Source: Candidatus Moraniibacteriota bacterium (GTDB lineage Bacteria > Patescibacteriota > Minisyncoccia > Moranbacterales > UBA1568). Taken from it: 32,287 bases of DNA. The stretch spans positions 1 through 32,287 of the forward strand of contig JAHBAT020000022.1 in the NCBI GenBank assembly GCA_018499985.2, in the 5' to 3' direction. Below the pieces are notes generated by a model. The model was given only the letters and a program-made list of their open reading frames with translations. It was not told where the DNA came from and did not search any database. This document shows, piece by piece, positions 6,656 through 13,187 of this stretch. The translations under genes and the position numbers were made by a program. The first letter of the stretch is position 1. Each line of letters begins with the position of its first letter.

Positions 6656-6940
6656 ATGGGAGGATAGGGAGAAAGCCAACTGCTTGGCTTTCGTAAGGAT
6701 GAGAACGCCGGAGTGATGCCGAGCGAGCACGTGAGGCCACGAGGCGGTGCCCAGCCCGAGGAAGTGTGACGACACGACGAGAGGCGAGGGCGAATCCTTC
6801 CCGGCCCAGTCTGCGGAAGCACTATTGAACGTAGGCCGTAGGCCTAGTATTCGAACCTTCCTGGCTTATTGATAGCTTTTATAGGGATGAGAAGTTTATG
6901 CTCGGAAGCAAAGCTTCCGGGTAAATCCTTCCCGGCCCAT
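6656..6940 (+). repeat. Hairpin-rich element with three extra copies of the tRNA-Tyr 3' end
   Basis: This gene-free stretch repeats the last part of tRNA-Tyr (ATCCTTCCCGGCCCA): intact copies at 6791-6808 and 6923-6939 and a diverged copy at 6849-6868. Each is preceded by GC-rich hairpins, for example AGCCAA/TTGGCT near 6675, TAGGCC/GGCCTA at 6832-6846 and CGGAAGC/GCTTCCG at 6903-6919. Bases 6813-6833 match 19 of 21 positions of a segment in the element behind tRNA-Glu (9268-9288). None of the copies is a complete tRNA. No protein frame here looks real. I know no named class for it. Confidence 0.75.
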
Positions 6941-6943
6941 TTC

Positions 6944-6952
6944 TGATATACT
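6944..6952 (+). promoter_or_regulatory. Extended -10 promoter of the CDPS-like gene
   Basis: TGATATACT is an extended -10 (TGnTATACT) placed immediately after the last tRNA-tail copy. The leader to the ATG at 6993 would be about 33 nt. Confidence 0.5.
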
Positions 6953-6992
6953 GAAAGTGTTCTTGCTATAAAATGATTATAAAATACTGACT

Positions 6993-7745
6993 ATGAGTAA
7001 TTTAGAGGCAAACACATTTTTTGATATCAATAAGCTTCCGCCAGAAAAAGGCTTACTCCTTTTTGGTTTATCTATGAATAAGTTGCTCAACAGACAAGAT
7101 GCTGAGCATTGTATGGAAGATATACGGCACCTAGGTACAGATAAGATTAGCAGACCAAACGTAGGCCTCAATTTTATCTATAGCGATTTCTTGTACCTCT
7201 ATAGTGATAGGCCAGCGCCTGAACTGAAACATTCATTTATGAATCAGGTTATCCATCATAGGAATAGTATGCAAAAGCTGATTGAGAAAAGTCATATGGA
7301 GTTTCAGATTCAGCATGCTTTCAATTACATGGTTTGGAATCAGCTGTATGTCGGCACTAAAGATTTTAACAATCTCTTCAATAAATTAAAGAAAATATAT
7401 GCGAGTGACGAGAAATTTCAAGACTACCTAAAAGAAGACTGCGCTGCCTTTGGAAGAGAGATAGGGGATAATCAGGTCAATTTCTTTTTGGAGGAAATTC
7501 TCATGATGTATCTTCTGAGCAAGAATCAGGTAAAGTTGCCAAACGAATATATAGAGAATAACCAGAAATGGATACTCTGGTGCTACCCTGGCCGCCCACT
7601 TAAGAGTGAGGTGTATATCCATCAATTAAATCCATTTAATCTTGATTGGCCAGAGAATCCATATCAGAGCTGTCAGTATGATTTGGAATCAAGGCAATTG
7701 ATTGATTTTAGACGAGTAGATCTAGAGACGTATAGTGTTAGATAA
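6993..7745 (+). CDS. Divergent cyclodipeptide synthase-like protein (XYP-type)
   Basis: Cyclodipeptide synthases (CDPS) take two aminoacyl-tRNAs and make a cyclic dipeptide through a covalent Ser-bound intermediate. The 250-aa length fits. Landmarks compared with Streptomyces AlbC: FGLSMNK at residues 24-30 aligns with the nucleophile segment GIS..N (Ser37 of AlbC = Ser27 here); VNFFLEE at 162-168 aligns with LNYVLAE (Tyr178 and Glu182); CYPGRP at 197-202 aligns with Tyr202. The Tyr-Pro pair and a non-Asn residue at position 40 (Lys30) suggest the XYP subfamily. The Tyr178 position is Phe164, unusual for an active enzyme. It sits among tRNA genes and 14 nt before an IMPase-family gene. I recognise it from remembered motifs, so a decayed or repurposed CDPS fold is possible. 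Confidence 0.6.
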   Translation: MSNLEANTFFDINKLPPEKGLLLFGLSMNKLLNRQDAEHCMEDIRHLGTDKISRPNVGLNFIYSDFLYLYSDRPAPELKHSFMNQVIHHRNSMQKLIEKSHMEFQIQHAFNYMVWNQLYVGTKDFNNLFNKLKKIYASDEKFQDYLKEDCAAFGREIGDNQVNFFLEEILMMYLLSKNQVKLPNEYIENNQKWILWCYPGRPLKSEVYIHQLNPFNLDWPENPYQSCQYDLESRQLIDFRRVDLETYSVR

Positions 7746-7759
7746 ATCCATTATTCGAT

Positions 7760-8551
7760 ATGCAACAAGTAAACAGTTGGCACAAAGAACTTGAAACAGC
7801 AAAAAGCATTGCTTATGAAGCTGGCACAATTATGCGTCAGTATTTTCATGATGGACAAGAAAAAGAATGGAAGGATGATGGCACGCCAGTCACTATCGCT
7901 GATGTAGCTATCAATAGATTGGTGATTGAGCGCATAAGCGAGGCATTTCCTGATGATGGCGTGATAGGTGAAGAAGAGAGTAACGCAGGGTACGGCATGG
8001 GCCGTAAGTGGTTTTGTGATCCTATTGATGGCACCAAGGCTTACACTTGGGGTGTGGCCACGGCTATGTTTTCTCTGGGCCTTGTGGTAGATGGGGTGCC
8101 GGTAGTAGGTGTCGCGTACAATCCTTTTATTGATACACTTTATGCAGCCGCCAAGGGCCAAGGAGCTCACTGTAACGGTAAGCCAATCCAGGTCTCTCAG
8201 AAAGAGCTTCATGTCGGTACAATAGCCCTTACCAGTAACCTCGAGAAGTTACGGGGACAAAACACACTTTTTGAACATCTGGTACAAAAAAATATTCGTA
8301 CAGCTTCATTTAGCGGAGGAGTGTGTAAGTGTGTTTTGGTAGCTAGCGGGCGTTTTGAGGGGTATGTGGAGGAAATGCTTGGTGCATATGATATCGCTGC
8401 TTCACAGGTGATTATAGAAGAAGCTGGGGGCATGGTGACTGATTTGGAAGGCGGAGCTCTTCAGTACCTCAAGCCTTTTCGAGGAGCGGTTGCTTCAAAT
8501 GGTATAGGGCACAGTGAGCTTATCGAAATGCTTGGCGGTAAAGCGGTGTAG
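7760..8551 (+). CDS. Inositol monophosphatase family phosphatase
   Basis: Mg2+-dependent phosphomonoesterase of the FIG superfamily; substrates in the family include inositol phosphate, histidinol phosphate and 3'-phosphoadenosine phosphate. The 263-aa product shows the metal ligands GEEES near residue 72, CDPIDGTKAY near 91 and AYDIAASQVIIEEAGG near 211; the last is WD.AA in most members, so Trp is Tyr here. A histidinol-phosphatase-like role is possible, but no his genes are nearby. It begins 14 nt after the CDPS-like gene and is probably cotranscribed. No SD is seen. Confidence 0.88.
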   Translation: MQQVNSWHKELETAKSIAYEAGTIMRQYFHDGQEKEWKDDGTPVTIADVAINRLVIERISEAFPDDGVIGEEESNAGYGMGRKWFCDPIDGTKAYTWGVATAMFSLGLVVDGVPVVGVAYNPFIDTLYAAAKGQGAHCNGKPIQVSQKELHVGTIALTSNLEKLRGQNTLFEHLVQKNIRTASFSGGVCKCVLVASGRFEGYVEEMLGAYDIAASQVIIEEAGGMVTDLEGGALQYLKPFRGAVASNGIGHSELIEMLGGKAV

Positions 8552-8555
8552 AGGG

Positions 8556-8584
8556 TTGCTTATAAGCCAAAAAAATGATAGCCT
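8556..8584 (+). promoter_or_regulatory. Possible promoter of tRNA-Thr(GGT)
   Basis: TTGCTT (8556-8561), a 17-bp spacer and TAGCCT (8579-8584), 16 nt before the tRNA. The match is moderate. Confidence 0.35.
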
Positions 8585-8600
8585 AGTTCTGTTACAAAAA

Positions 8601-8672
8601 GCCTTGGTAGTTCAGTGGCAGAACGCTTCCATGGTAAGGAAGAGGTCGCGAGTCCGATTCTCGCCCAAGGCT
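8601..8672 (+). tRNA. tRNA-Thr, anticodon GGT
   Basis: A 72-nt cloverleaf. Acceptor GCCTTGG/CCAAGGC, D-arm AGTTCAGTGGCAGAAC, anticodon stem CTTCC/GGAAG with loop ATGGTAA (anticodon GGT), and a T-arm with TCCGATT. The discriminator is T and CCA is not encoded. Confidence 0.9.
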
Positions 8673-8687
8673 CAAAAAAGACCATAC

Positions 8688-8716
8688 TTGACGGAAACCG
8701 ATTTTTTCGGTACACT
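8688..8716 (+). promoter_or_regulatory. rpmG promoter
   Basis: TTGACG (8688-8693), a 17-bp spacer and TACACT (8711-8716), directly after tRNA-Thr(GGT). The predicted leader is about 30 nt. Confidence 0.75.
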
Positions 8717-8752
8717 AGGATAGTTTTAAATAGACCGAAGAAAGCCTTTATT

Positions 8753-8914
8753 ATGGGATACATCAAAGATACGATGGCAAAACTGAAGTGTAGCGAATGT
8801 GGACGTATTACTCACTATACTCACCGCAACAAAAAGAAGGTGAAAGAAAAACTTTCTCTTTCTAAATATTGCAGCTTCTGCCGTAAGAACAATATTCACA
8901 ACGAGAGTAAATAA
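8753..8914 (+). CDS. rpmG: 50S ribosomal protein bL33
   Basis: A small zinc-ribbon protein of the large subunit near the E site. The 53-aa product has both cysteine pairs, LKCSECG and KYCSFCRK, and the closing IHNESK typical of bL33. The start at 8753 gives a usual length; an alternative ATG at 8774 would leave only four residues before the first zinc ligand. The upstream frame reads back through the tRNA and promoter and is not coding. There is no SD. Confidence 0.93.
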   Translation: MGYIKDTMAKLKCSECGRITHYTHRNKKKVKEKLSLSKYCSFCRKNNIHNESK

Positions 8915-8915
8915 G

Positions 8916-8938
8916 CCTTCCGCCTTCGGGCGGATTTT
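8916..8938 (+). terminator. Intrinsic terminator after rpmG
   Basis: CCGCC (8920-8924) pairs with GGCGG (8929-8933) around a short loop, followed by ATTTTG. Confidence 0.7.
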
Positions 8939-8964
8939 GCTATCATAGTGGAGCGTTCAAAAAT

Positions 8965-9035
8965 GCGGGCGTCGTATAGTGGTAATACAGCGGTCTCCAA
9001 AACCGTCAACGTGAGTTCGATTCTTACCGCCCGTG
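8965..9035 (+). tRNA. tRNA-Trp, anticodon CCA
   Basis: A 71-nt cloverleaf. Acceptor GCGGGCG pairs with CGCCCGT (G-T at the end), anticodon stem CGGT/ACCG with loop CTCCAAA (anticodon CCA), and discriminator G. It reads only UGG, consistent with UGA as a stop here. A -10-like TATCAT lies at 8941-8946. Confidence 0.93.
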
Positions 9036-9049
9036 CTAAAAAATAATAT

Positions 9050-9121
9050 GTCGCCATCGTCTATCGGCTAGGACATCAGGTTCTCATCCTGGAAAGCGGG
9101 GTTCGATTCCCCGTGGCGATA
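9050..9121 (+). tRNA. tRNA-Glu, anticodon CTC
   Basis: A 72-nt cloverleaf. Acceptor GTCGCCA/TGGCGAT, D-arm with TCGTCTATCGGCTAGGACA, anticodon stem CAGG/CCTG with loop TTCTCAT (anticodon CTC), and T-arm CGGGG/CCCCG. It lies 14 nt after tRNA-Trp and is probably cotranscribed with it. Its 3' end is duplicated downstream. Confidence 0.93.
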
Positions 9122-9129
9122 CAAGTAAT

Positions 9130-9166
9130 AAAAAGTCCCTTACTGAAAAGTTAGGGACTTTTTATT
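9130..9166 (+). terminator. Intrinsic terminator after tRNA-Glu
   Basis: AAAAAGTCCCT (9130-9140) pairs with AGGGACTTTTT (9153-9163). Confidence 0.88.
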
Positions 9167-9167
9167 G

Positions 9168-9335
9168 TGTGCCCCACGAGGAATCGAACATGAAGGGGGT
9201 CGGGGAAACATTTGTTTCCCCGTTTGGGGTGACCCAGTCCGCCAGCTGGCGGATCTGGGACTAGAGGGCGGAAGCCCTATAGAACGTATTTGCCGCTAGG
9301 CAAAACGTAGGTTGTTCGATCCCCGTGGCGATACA
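9168..9335 (+). repeat. Structured element bounded by inverted tRNA-Glu 3'-end sequences
   Basis: The left edge (9168-9190) is close to the reverse complement of a tRNA 3' end (GAGGAATCGAACA), and the right edge (9313-9335) is a direct tRNA-Glu tail (TTCGATCCCCGTGGCGATA). The two edges form imperfect terminal inverted repeats of about 22 nt. Between them stand four hairpins: GGGGAAAC/GTTTCCCC, CCGCC/GGCGG, GGGC/GCCC and TTGCC/GGCAA. The segment 9268-9288 recurs in the element behind tRNA-Tyr (6813-6833, 19 of 21 identical). No protein frame is supported. It could be a MITE-like unit, an integration scar or a structured RNA. Confidence 0.72.
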
Positions 9336-9339
9336 AGTA

Positions 9340-9378
9340 ATGAAAAGTCCCTTACTGAAAAGTGAGGAACTTTTTATT
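9340..9378 (+). terminator. Diverged duplicate of the tRNA-Glu terminator
   Basis: GAAAAGTCCCT and AGGAACTTTTTA copy the terminator at 9130-9166 with stem mismatches. It belongs to a roughly 70-nt direct repeat (9098-9167 and 9310-9380) that also covers the tRNA T-arm and acceptor. Confidence 0.7.
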
Positions 9379-9446
9379 ATATGCTACGGAGAATCAAGTA
9401 GACGGAGGTAGGTGTATACTAAAAATAGACTCTTATTATATTCTCT

Positions 9447-10025
9447 ATGCACCTAAGTCCGTATTGGTATGAAAAAATTATTCGGCCACGTTTCTTTGTG
9501 GTCAAATATATACAGAATGTTTTAGAGACAACTTTTGACTTTCGAGGTAAAAAAGTTCTTGATTTTGGTTGTGGCACTGGGTCAAATAGCTTTATTTTTG
9601 ACCAAGAGGGTTATCTGGGTATGGATGTAGATGCAGAACGCGTCGATTTGGCACGTCAATTACATCCAAAGTATACATTTCAATATCTGAAAGATGGGAG
9701 GATAGCAGCGCCAGACATGTCTTTTGATTATGTTGTTATTTTAGCTACCATTCATCATGTATCAGATGAGGACTTTTCTGTATACGTGAGTGAATTCAAA
9801 AGAGTCCTAAAGCCAGAGGGAGTAATTGTTTGTATTGAGCCAGTGCTGGATACAAAAACACCACTCAATAATTGGTTTATGAATTTCTTTGATGATGGAC
9901 GCTATATACGTTTTGAAAGCCAGTACAGAGACTTATTCCATGGATTTGAGGTAGTTGTGCATAGACGATTCAAGAAAAACGGCTGGTACAATGAGGTATT
10001 TTTTTCGGCGAAACCAAAAATGTGA
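9447..10025 (+). CDS. Class I SAM-dependent methyltransferase
   Basis: A 192-aa protein with motif I VLDFGCGTGSNSF (residues 38-50), an acidic strand-2 end in GMDVDAERVDLA, motif IV-like FDYVVILATIHHV and the post-motif LKPEGVIVCIEP. These define a Methyltransf_11-type fold. The substrate is not evident; similar small enzymes methylate lipids, glycans or metabolites. It has no SD and lies alone after the tRNA-Glu element. A -10-like TATACT sits at 9415-9420. It stops at TGA (10023-10025), showing UGA is a stop codon. Confidence 0.85.
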   Translation: MHLSPYWYEKIIRPRFFVVKYIQNVLETTFDFRGKKVLDFGCGTGSNSFIFDQEGYLGMDVDAERVDLARQLHPKYTFQYLKDGRIAAPDMSFDYVVILATIHHVSDEDFSVYVSEFKRVLKPEGVIVCIEPVLDTKTPLNNWFMNFFDDGRYIRFESQYRDLFHGFEVVVHRRFKKNGWYNEVFFSAKPKM

Positions 10026-10071
10026 GGATAGTTTTCTTTTTTAAACTAAAAAAGGTACCATAGAAAGGAAA

Positions 10072-10077
10072 TATAAT
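10072..10077 (+). promoter_or_regulatory. -10 box giving a near-leaderless aldolase transcript
   Basis: TATAAT ends 7 nt before the ATG at 10085, so transcription should start at or beside the start codon. The -35 region is A-rich and not convincing. Confidence 0.5.
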
Positions 10078-10084
10078 AAAAAAT

Positions 10085-10951
10085 ATGCAGAACAAAAACT
10101 TACGATCGTACATAGAAGAAGCTCGGGCAAAGAGTATCGCTATTGGGCACTTCAATTTTTCTACCTTTGATGTAGCCAAGGCTATTATCAAAGCTGCCAA
10201 AGAGCTGGATATGCCAGTGATTCTTGGTCTTTCTGAAGGGGAGCGTGACTTCGTAGGAGTACATGAGGCCGCAGCGTATGTGCGAGCTATCCGAGAGCAC
10301 TTCTATGCACCGGTGTTTCTCAATGCCGACCACACCTATAGCTATGAGCGAGTGGTAGAGGCAGTAGAGGCAGGGTTTGATATGGTGATTTTTGATGATG
10401 CCGGAGGGGACCTCGAGAAAAACATAGAAGAAGCTAGTCGCTGTCGAGAGTTTGTCACTGAGTACAATAAAGCCCATGGTACGGATGTGCTTTTTGAAGC
10501 AGAGCTTGGCTATATCGGCCAGTCATCAAAGATTCTCGAGAGTCTTCCAGAAGGACTGCAGATGACCACTCCAGAAGACGCGAAGAATTTTATTGGGAGA
10601 GTACGGCCCGATCTCATAGCTCCAGCAGTGGGCAATGTCCACGGTATGCTCAAAGATATGCCAGATCCAGAACTTGATAGTGCACGAGTCGGAGAAATTT
10701 TTGCCGCTACTGATATTTCTATGGTGCTTCATGGCGCTTCAGGTAATACCAAAGAAGATATCCAAGCCTGTATCAAAAACGGGGTAGTGATAGTGCATGT
10801 CAATACGGAGATTCGCGTAGCCTACAAAAACGCCTTGGTCAAAAATACAGTCAGTGAAGAATTGTCACCATATAAATACCTAGCTAAGGTAGAGGAAGAA
10901 GTAAAAGAAGTAGTCAAAGAAAAAATAAAGGAGTTTACTTTTTTGGTGTAA
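10085..10951 (+). CDS. fba: Class II fructose-bisphosphate aldolase family protein
   Basis: Zinc-dependent aldolase that joins or splits dihydroxyacetone phosphate and an aldehyde, usually in glycolysis. The 288-aa product has GHFNFSTFD near the N-terminus, the metal motif LNADHTYSYE (residues 78-87), AELGYIGQ, the second zinc His in AVGNVHGM (about 188) and the phosphate loop VLHGASGN (about 218). The sequence could equally be a tagatose-bisphosphate aldolase (GatY/KbaY), which motifs alone do not separate. The photolyase gene starts 6 nt after its stop, so the two form an operon. Confidence 0.88.
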   Translation: MQNKNLRSYIEEARAKSIAIGHFNFSTFDVAKAIIKAAKELDMPVILGLSEGERDFVGVHEAAAYVRAIREHFYAPVFLNADHTYSYERVVEAVEAGFDMVIFDDAGGDLEKNIEEASRCREFVTEYNKAHGTDVLFEAELGYIGQSSKILESLPEGLQMTTPEDAKNFIGRVRPDLIAPAVGNVHGMLKDMPDPELDSARVGEIFAATDISMVLHGASGNTKEDIQACIKNGVVIVHVNTEIRVAYKNALVKNTVSEELSPYKYLAKVEEEVKEVVKEKIKEFTFLV

Positions 10952-10957
10952 AAATGA

Positions 10958-12382
10958 ATGAGTATCAAAAAAACCAGAATCAGAAGAGTGAATGAAAATC
11001 CTGTCGGCGATGGCCCGGTAGTGTATTGGATGAATCGAGAAATACGAACCGAGGACAACTGGGCGCTTCTCTACGCACAAGAGCTTGCTCTCGAGCACGA
11101 GCGGCCATTGGTGGTGGTATACAATCTGGTCTTGGGGTACCTGGGTGGTGGAGTACCGCAGCAATTTTTCAAGCTTCAAGGACTAGAAGAGGTAGAGAAA
11201 GGCTTACAAGAAAAAAATATTGCTTTTGCCCTTATCAATTCTCAAGATGTAGAGACGTCAGGTAAGGATTTGGTGAAATTTTTGGAGGATCTAGAGCCAG
11301 GAGTAGTGGTGACTGATTTTTCTCCCATACGAGCTCAGTTAGATTGGGTGAAGATGCTTGGTAAAGCACTTGAGTGCAGTGTTCAGATGGTAGATGCTCA
11401 CAATATCGTGCCAGTCTGGATAGCTTCGCCCAAGCAAGAATATGGAGCCTATACGCTTCGGCCCAAGCTCCATAAGTTACTCTCGGAATATCTAGAGGAT
11501 TTTCCAGAACTACAAATACACCCATATCCTCTGACTCAGCAAATGCCAGACATCGATTGGGAGAAGTTGTATCCAAAGCATGATGAGGGTGTGCTGGGGG
11601 TATTTGTTGGCGGTAGTGTGTCTGCTCGCGATAGGCTAAATGTTTTTTTACGTGAACGTCTGCCGGTCTATGCAACCGACCGCAATAATCCTCTAGCAGA
11701 TGCGCAGTCTGATCTGAGTCCGTATCTTCACTATGGAATGCTTGCACCCGAGAGAGTAGTACTTGAAGTTATGAAGCTTCTCGATGCTCCTGTAGAGGTA
11801 GTGATGCATGCCAAGAAAAATAAAGCCAAGGTCGACGAAAATGGACCTCTTGAACTTATCGATCATGCCAGTGCTTTCCTCGAAGAGCTTGTCGTAAGAA
11901 GAGAGCTTTCTGATAATTTTTGTTTTTATAATAAATCATACGACCAGGTAGAAGGATTTCCAGAGTGGGCTAGAAAGGCTCTTGATAGAGAGCGCTCTAC
12001 TAAGAGAGAATACCTTTATACAGAGAAAGAGTTTGAACAAGCACGGACTCATGATGAACTTTGGAATGCTGCAGAGAGAGAAATGATGACAACTGGTAAG
12101 ATGCATGGCTATATGCGTATGTATTGGGCCAAGAAAATTCTTGAGTGGACCAAAAGTCCAGAAGAAGCTCTAGAAATAGCTATCTCTCTCAATGACCGCT
12201 ATAGTCTCGATGGCCGTGATCCCAATGGCTACGCCGGTATTGCTTGGAGTATCGGGGGTGTCCACGATAGAAGTTGGTTTGCTCGTCCAGTCTATGGCAC
12301 GGTCCGTTATATGGCCCGAAGTGGTTGCGACAAGCGTTTTGATACCAAGGCGTACATTGCCAAATGGCAAGAAAGAGGGTAG
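10958..12382 (+). CDS. phr: Class II CPD photolyase
   Basis: A flavoprotein that repairs UV-induced cyclobutane pyrimidine dimers using blue light. The 474-aa product matches class II landmarks: YWMNREIRTEDNWALLYAQ near residue 23, SYDQVEGFPEWA near 328, KMHGYMRMYWAKKILEW near 382, SLNDRYSLDGRDPNGY near 407 and GVHDRSWFARPVYGTVRYM near 430. The C-terminal FAD-binding half is complete and the length is usual. It follows the aldolase by 6 nt without an SD. A photolyase suggests exposure to light in surface water or shallow sediment. Confidence 0.95.
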   Translation: MSIKKTRIRRVNENPVGDGPVVYWMNREIRTEDNWALLYAQELALEHERPLVVVYNLVLGYLGGGVPQQFFKLQGLEEVEKGLQEKNIAFALINSQDVETSGKDLVKFLEDLEPGVVVTDFSPIRAQLDWVKMLGKALECSVQMVDAHNIVPVWIASPKQEYGAYTLRPKLHKLLSEYLEDFPELQIHPYPLTQQMPDIDWEKLYPKHDEGVLGVFVGGSVSARDRLNVFLRERLPVYATDRNNPLADAQSDLSPYLHYGMLAPERVVLEVMKLLDAPVEVVMHAKKNKAKVDENGPLELIDHASAFLEELVVRRELSDNFCFYNKSYDQVEGFPEWARKALDRERSTKREYLYTEKEFEQARTHDELWNAAEREMMTTGKMHGYMRMYWAKKILEWTKSPEEALEIAISLNDRYSLDGRDPNGYAGIAWSIGGVHDRSWFARPVYGTVRYMARSGCDKRFDTKAYIAKWQERG

Positions 12383-12444
12383 TCTAGGCTGACGCGGAAT
12401 CCATAAGATGGAATCTGGCGAGGCTTTGAGAAGAGGGACAGTAC

Positions 12445-13029
12445 ATGCAAAAATATACGAAGCAGTTTTTGGATCTTGCCCTGCAAACGGGTATTATCCA
12501 TCAGCAAGGTGAAGGCAACTGCCTTCATATCGATCCATTTTTTCAGGGTAATGCTCATGCGGTCGGTCTGGCTGCTCGGGCTTGCCGAGAACTCATGAAG
12601 GATGCTCGGTACCTCGACATCTGCAATGCGGGCATGCTCATGGCCTTTGATAATCCGACATATCCGCTTCTGCCGGTGACGGCTCAGGCTTTCCATGGAG
12701 GTGATGCCAAGGGCTTTGTGCACTATGCAACCTATAATCGATACAAGCTTGGCGAGCGTCCCAACGGTGATCAGTTTGTCATCTTGAGCACCATGGAAAA
12801 TGAAGTGGAGCTTCGAGGGGCAATCGAGTTCATCGGCAAGTACTTGGGGACTTGCGTGGGGGCAGTGATGCTCTATTCGTCGGCATCTAGCCAGGAGCAA
12901 AACCGGGACATCGGTATCCCTGTGCTTCGAGTGATTACTGAACAATATGCCGAAGCCTATCTGGCAGATCATACCAATAGCGAAGGTGTTTTTGTCCCAC
13001 CCAAGGGACGTGAAAGCATTCTCGACTAG
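12445..13029 (+). CDS. Hypothetical protein, possibly phosphoribosyltransferase-like
   Basis: A 194-aa product with an AGAGGG SD-like site 7-8 nt before the ATG. The C-terminal half, PNGDQFVILSTMENEVELRG followed by a helix and GTCVGAVMLYSS, has the strand-loop-helix-strand layout of the PRPP-binding region in type I phosphoribosyltransferases, but the acidic DD/TTG loop is missing. The N-terminus (GEGNCLHIDPF) recalls the start of orotate phosphoribosyltransferases, where substrate contacts lie. It is the first gene of a GC-richer island with its own terminator and a partner at 13775 that is more clearly PRTase-like. The functional inference is weak; it may be a pseudoenzyme. Confidence 0.5.
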   Translation: MQKYTKQFLDLALQTGIIHQQGEGNCLHIDPFFQGNAHAVGLAARACRELMKDARYLDICNAGMLMAFDNPTYPLLPVTAQAFHGGDAKGFVHYATYNRYKLGERPNGDQFVILSTMENEVELRGAIEFIGKYLGTCVGAVMLYSSASSQEQNRDIGIPVLRVITEQYAEAYLADHTNSEGVFVPPKGRESILD

Positions 13030-13048
13030 GGCTGTCTCAGGGCAAAAA

Positions 13049-13085
13049 GGGCGGGGACACAGAGCACTGTGGACCCGTCTTTTTC
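13049..13085 (+). terminator. Intrinsic terminator after the 12445 gene
   Basis: A GC-rich hairpin (CACAG/CTGTG core, CCCGTC on the 3' arm) followed by TTTTTCTTTT. The 3' part is nearly the same as in the terminator at 14656-14694. Confidence 0.75.
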
Positions 13086-13187
13086 TTTTGACTTTTCTAC
13101 CGCGAGAGAGTAGACTCTCACGATGTGCAAAACGCACATCTTGGAGGGCAGAGGGCTCTTTGAAAATTTCTCATGAGTGGAGGATTT

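Noticed and set aside
6205-6822. 205-aa leftward open frame
   Set aside because: It runs antisense over the end of the HTH gene, the tRNA, intron and repeat element. Its content is explained by the RNA genes and GC-rich hairpins.
8965-9035. UGA recoding as in Gracilibacteria/SR1
   Set aside because: Genes here end in TGA (10023-10025 and 30034-30036), the Trp tRNA reads only UGG, and no suppressor tRNA was seen.
9301-9335. Second complete tRNA-Glu
   Set aside because: Only the T-arm and acceptor 3' strand are present. There is no D-arm or anticodon arm upstream.
5555-9400. CRISPR array in the repeat-rich tRNA zone
   Set aside because: The repeats are few, unevenly spaced, differ between loci and match tRNA ends. 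There are no regular spacers and no cas genes.
12307-13137. 276-aa leftward frame over the PRTase-like gene
   Set aside because: It is antisense to the photolyase end and the 12445 gene, which has an SD and terminator. No family features are seen in the reverse frame.
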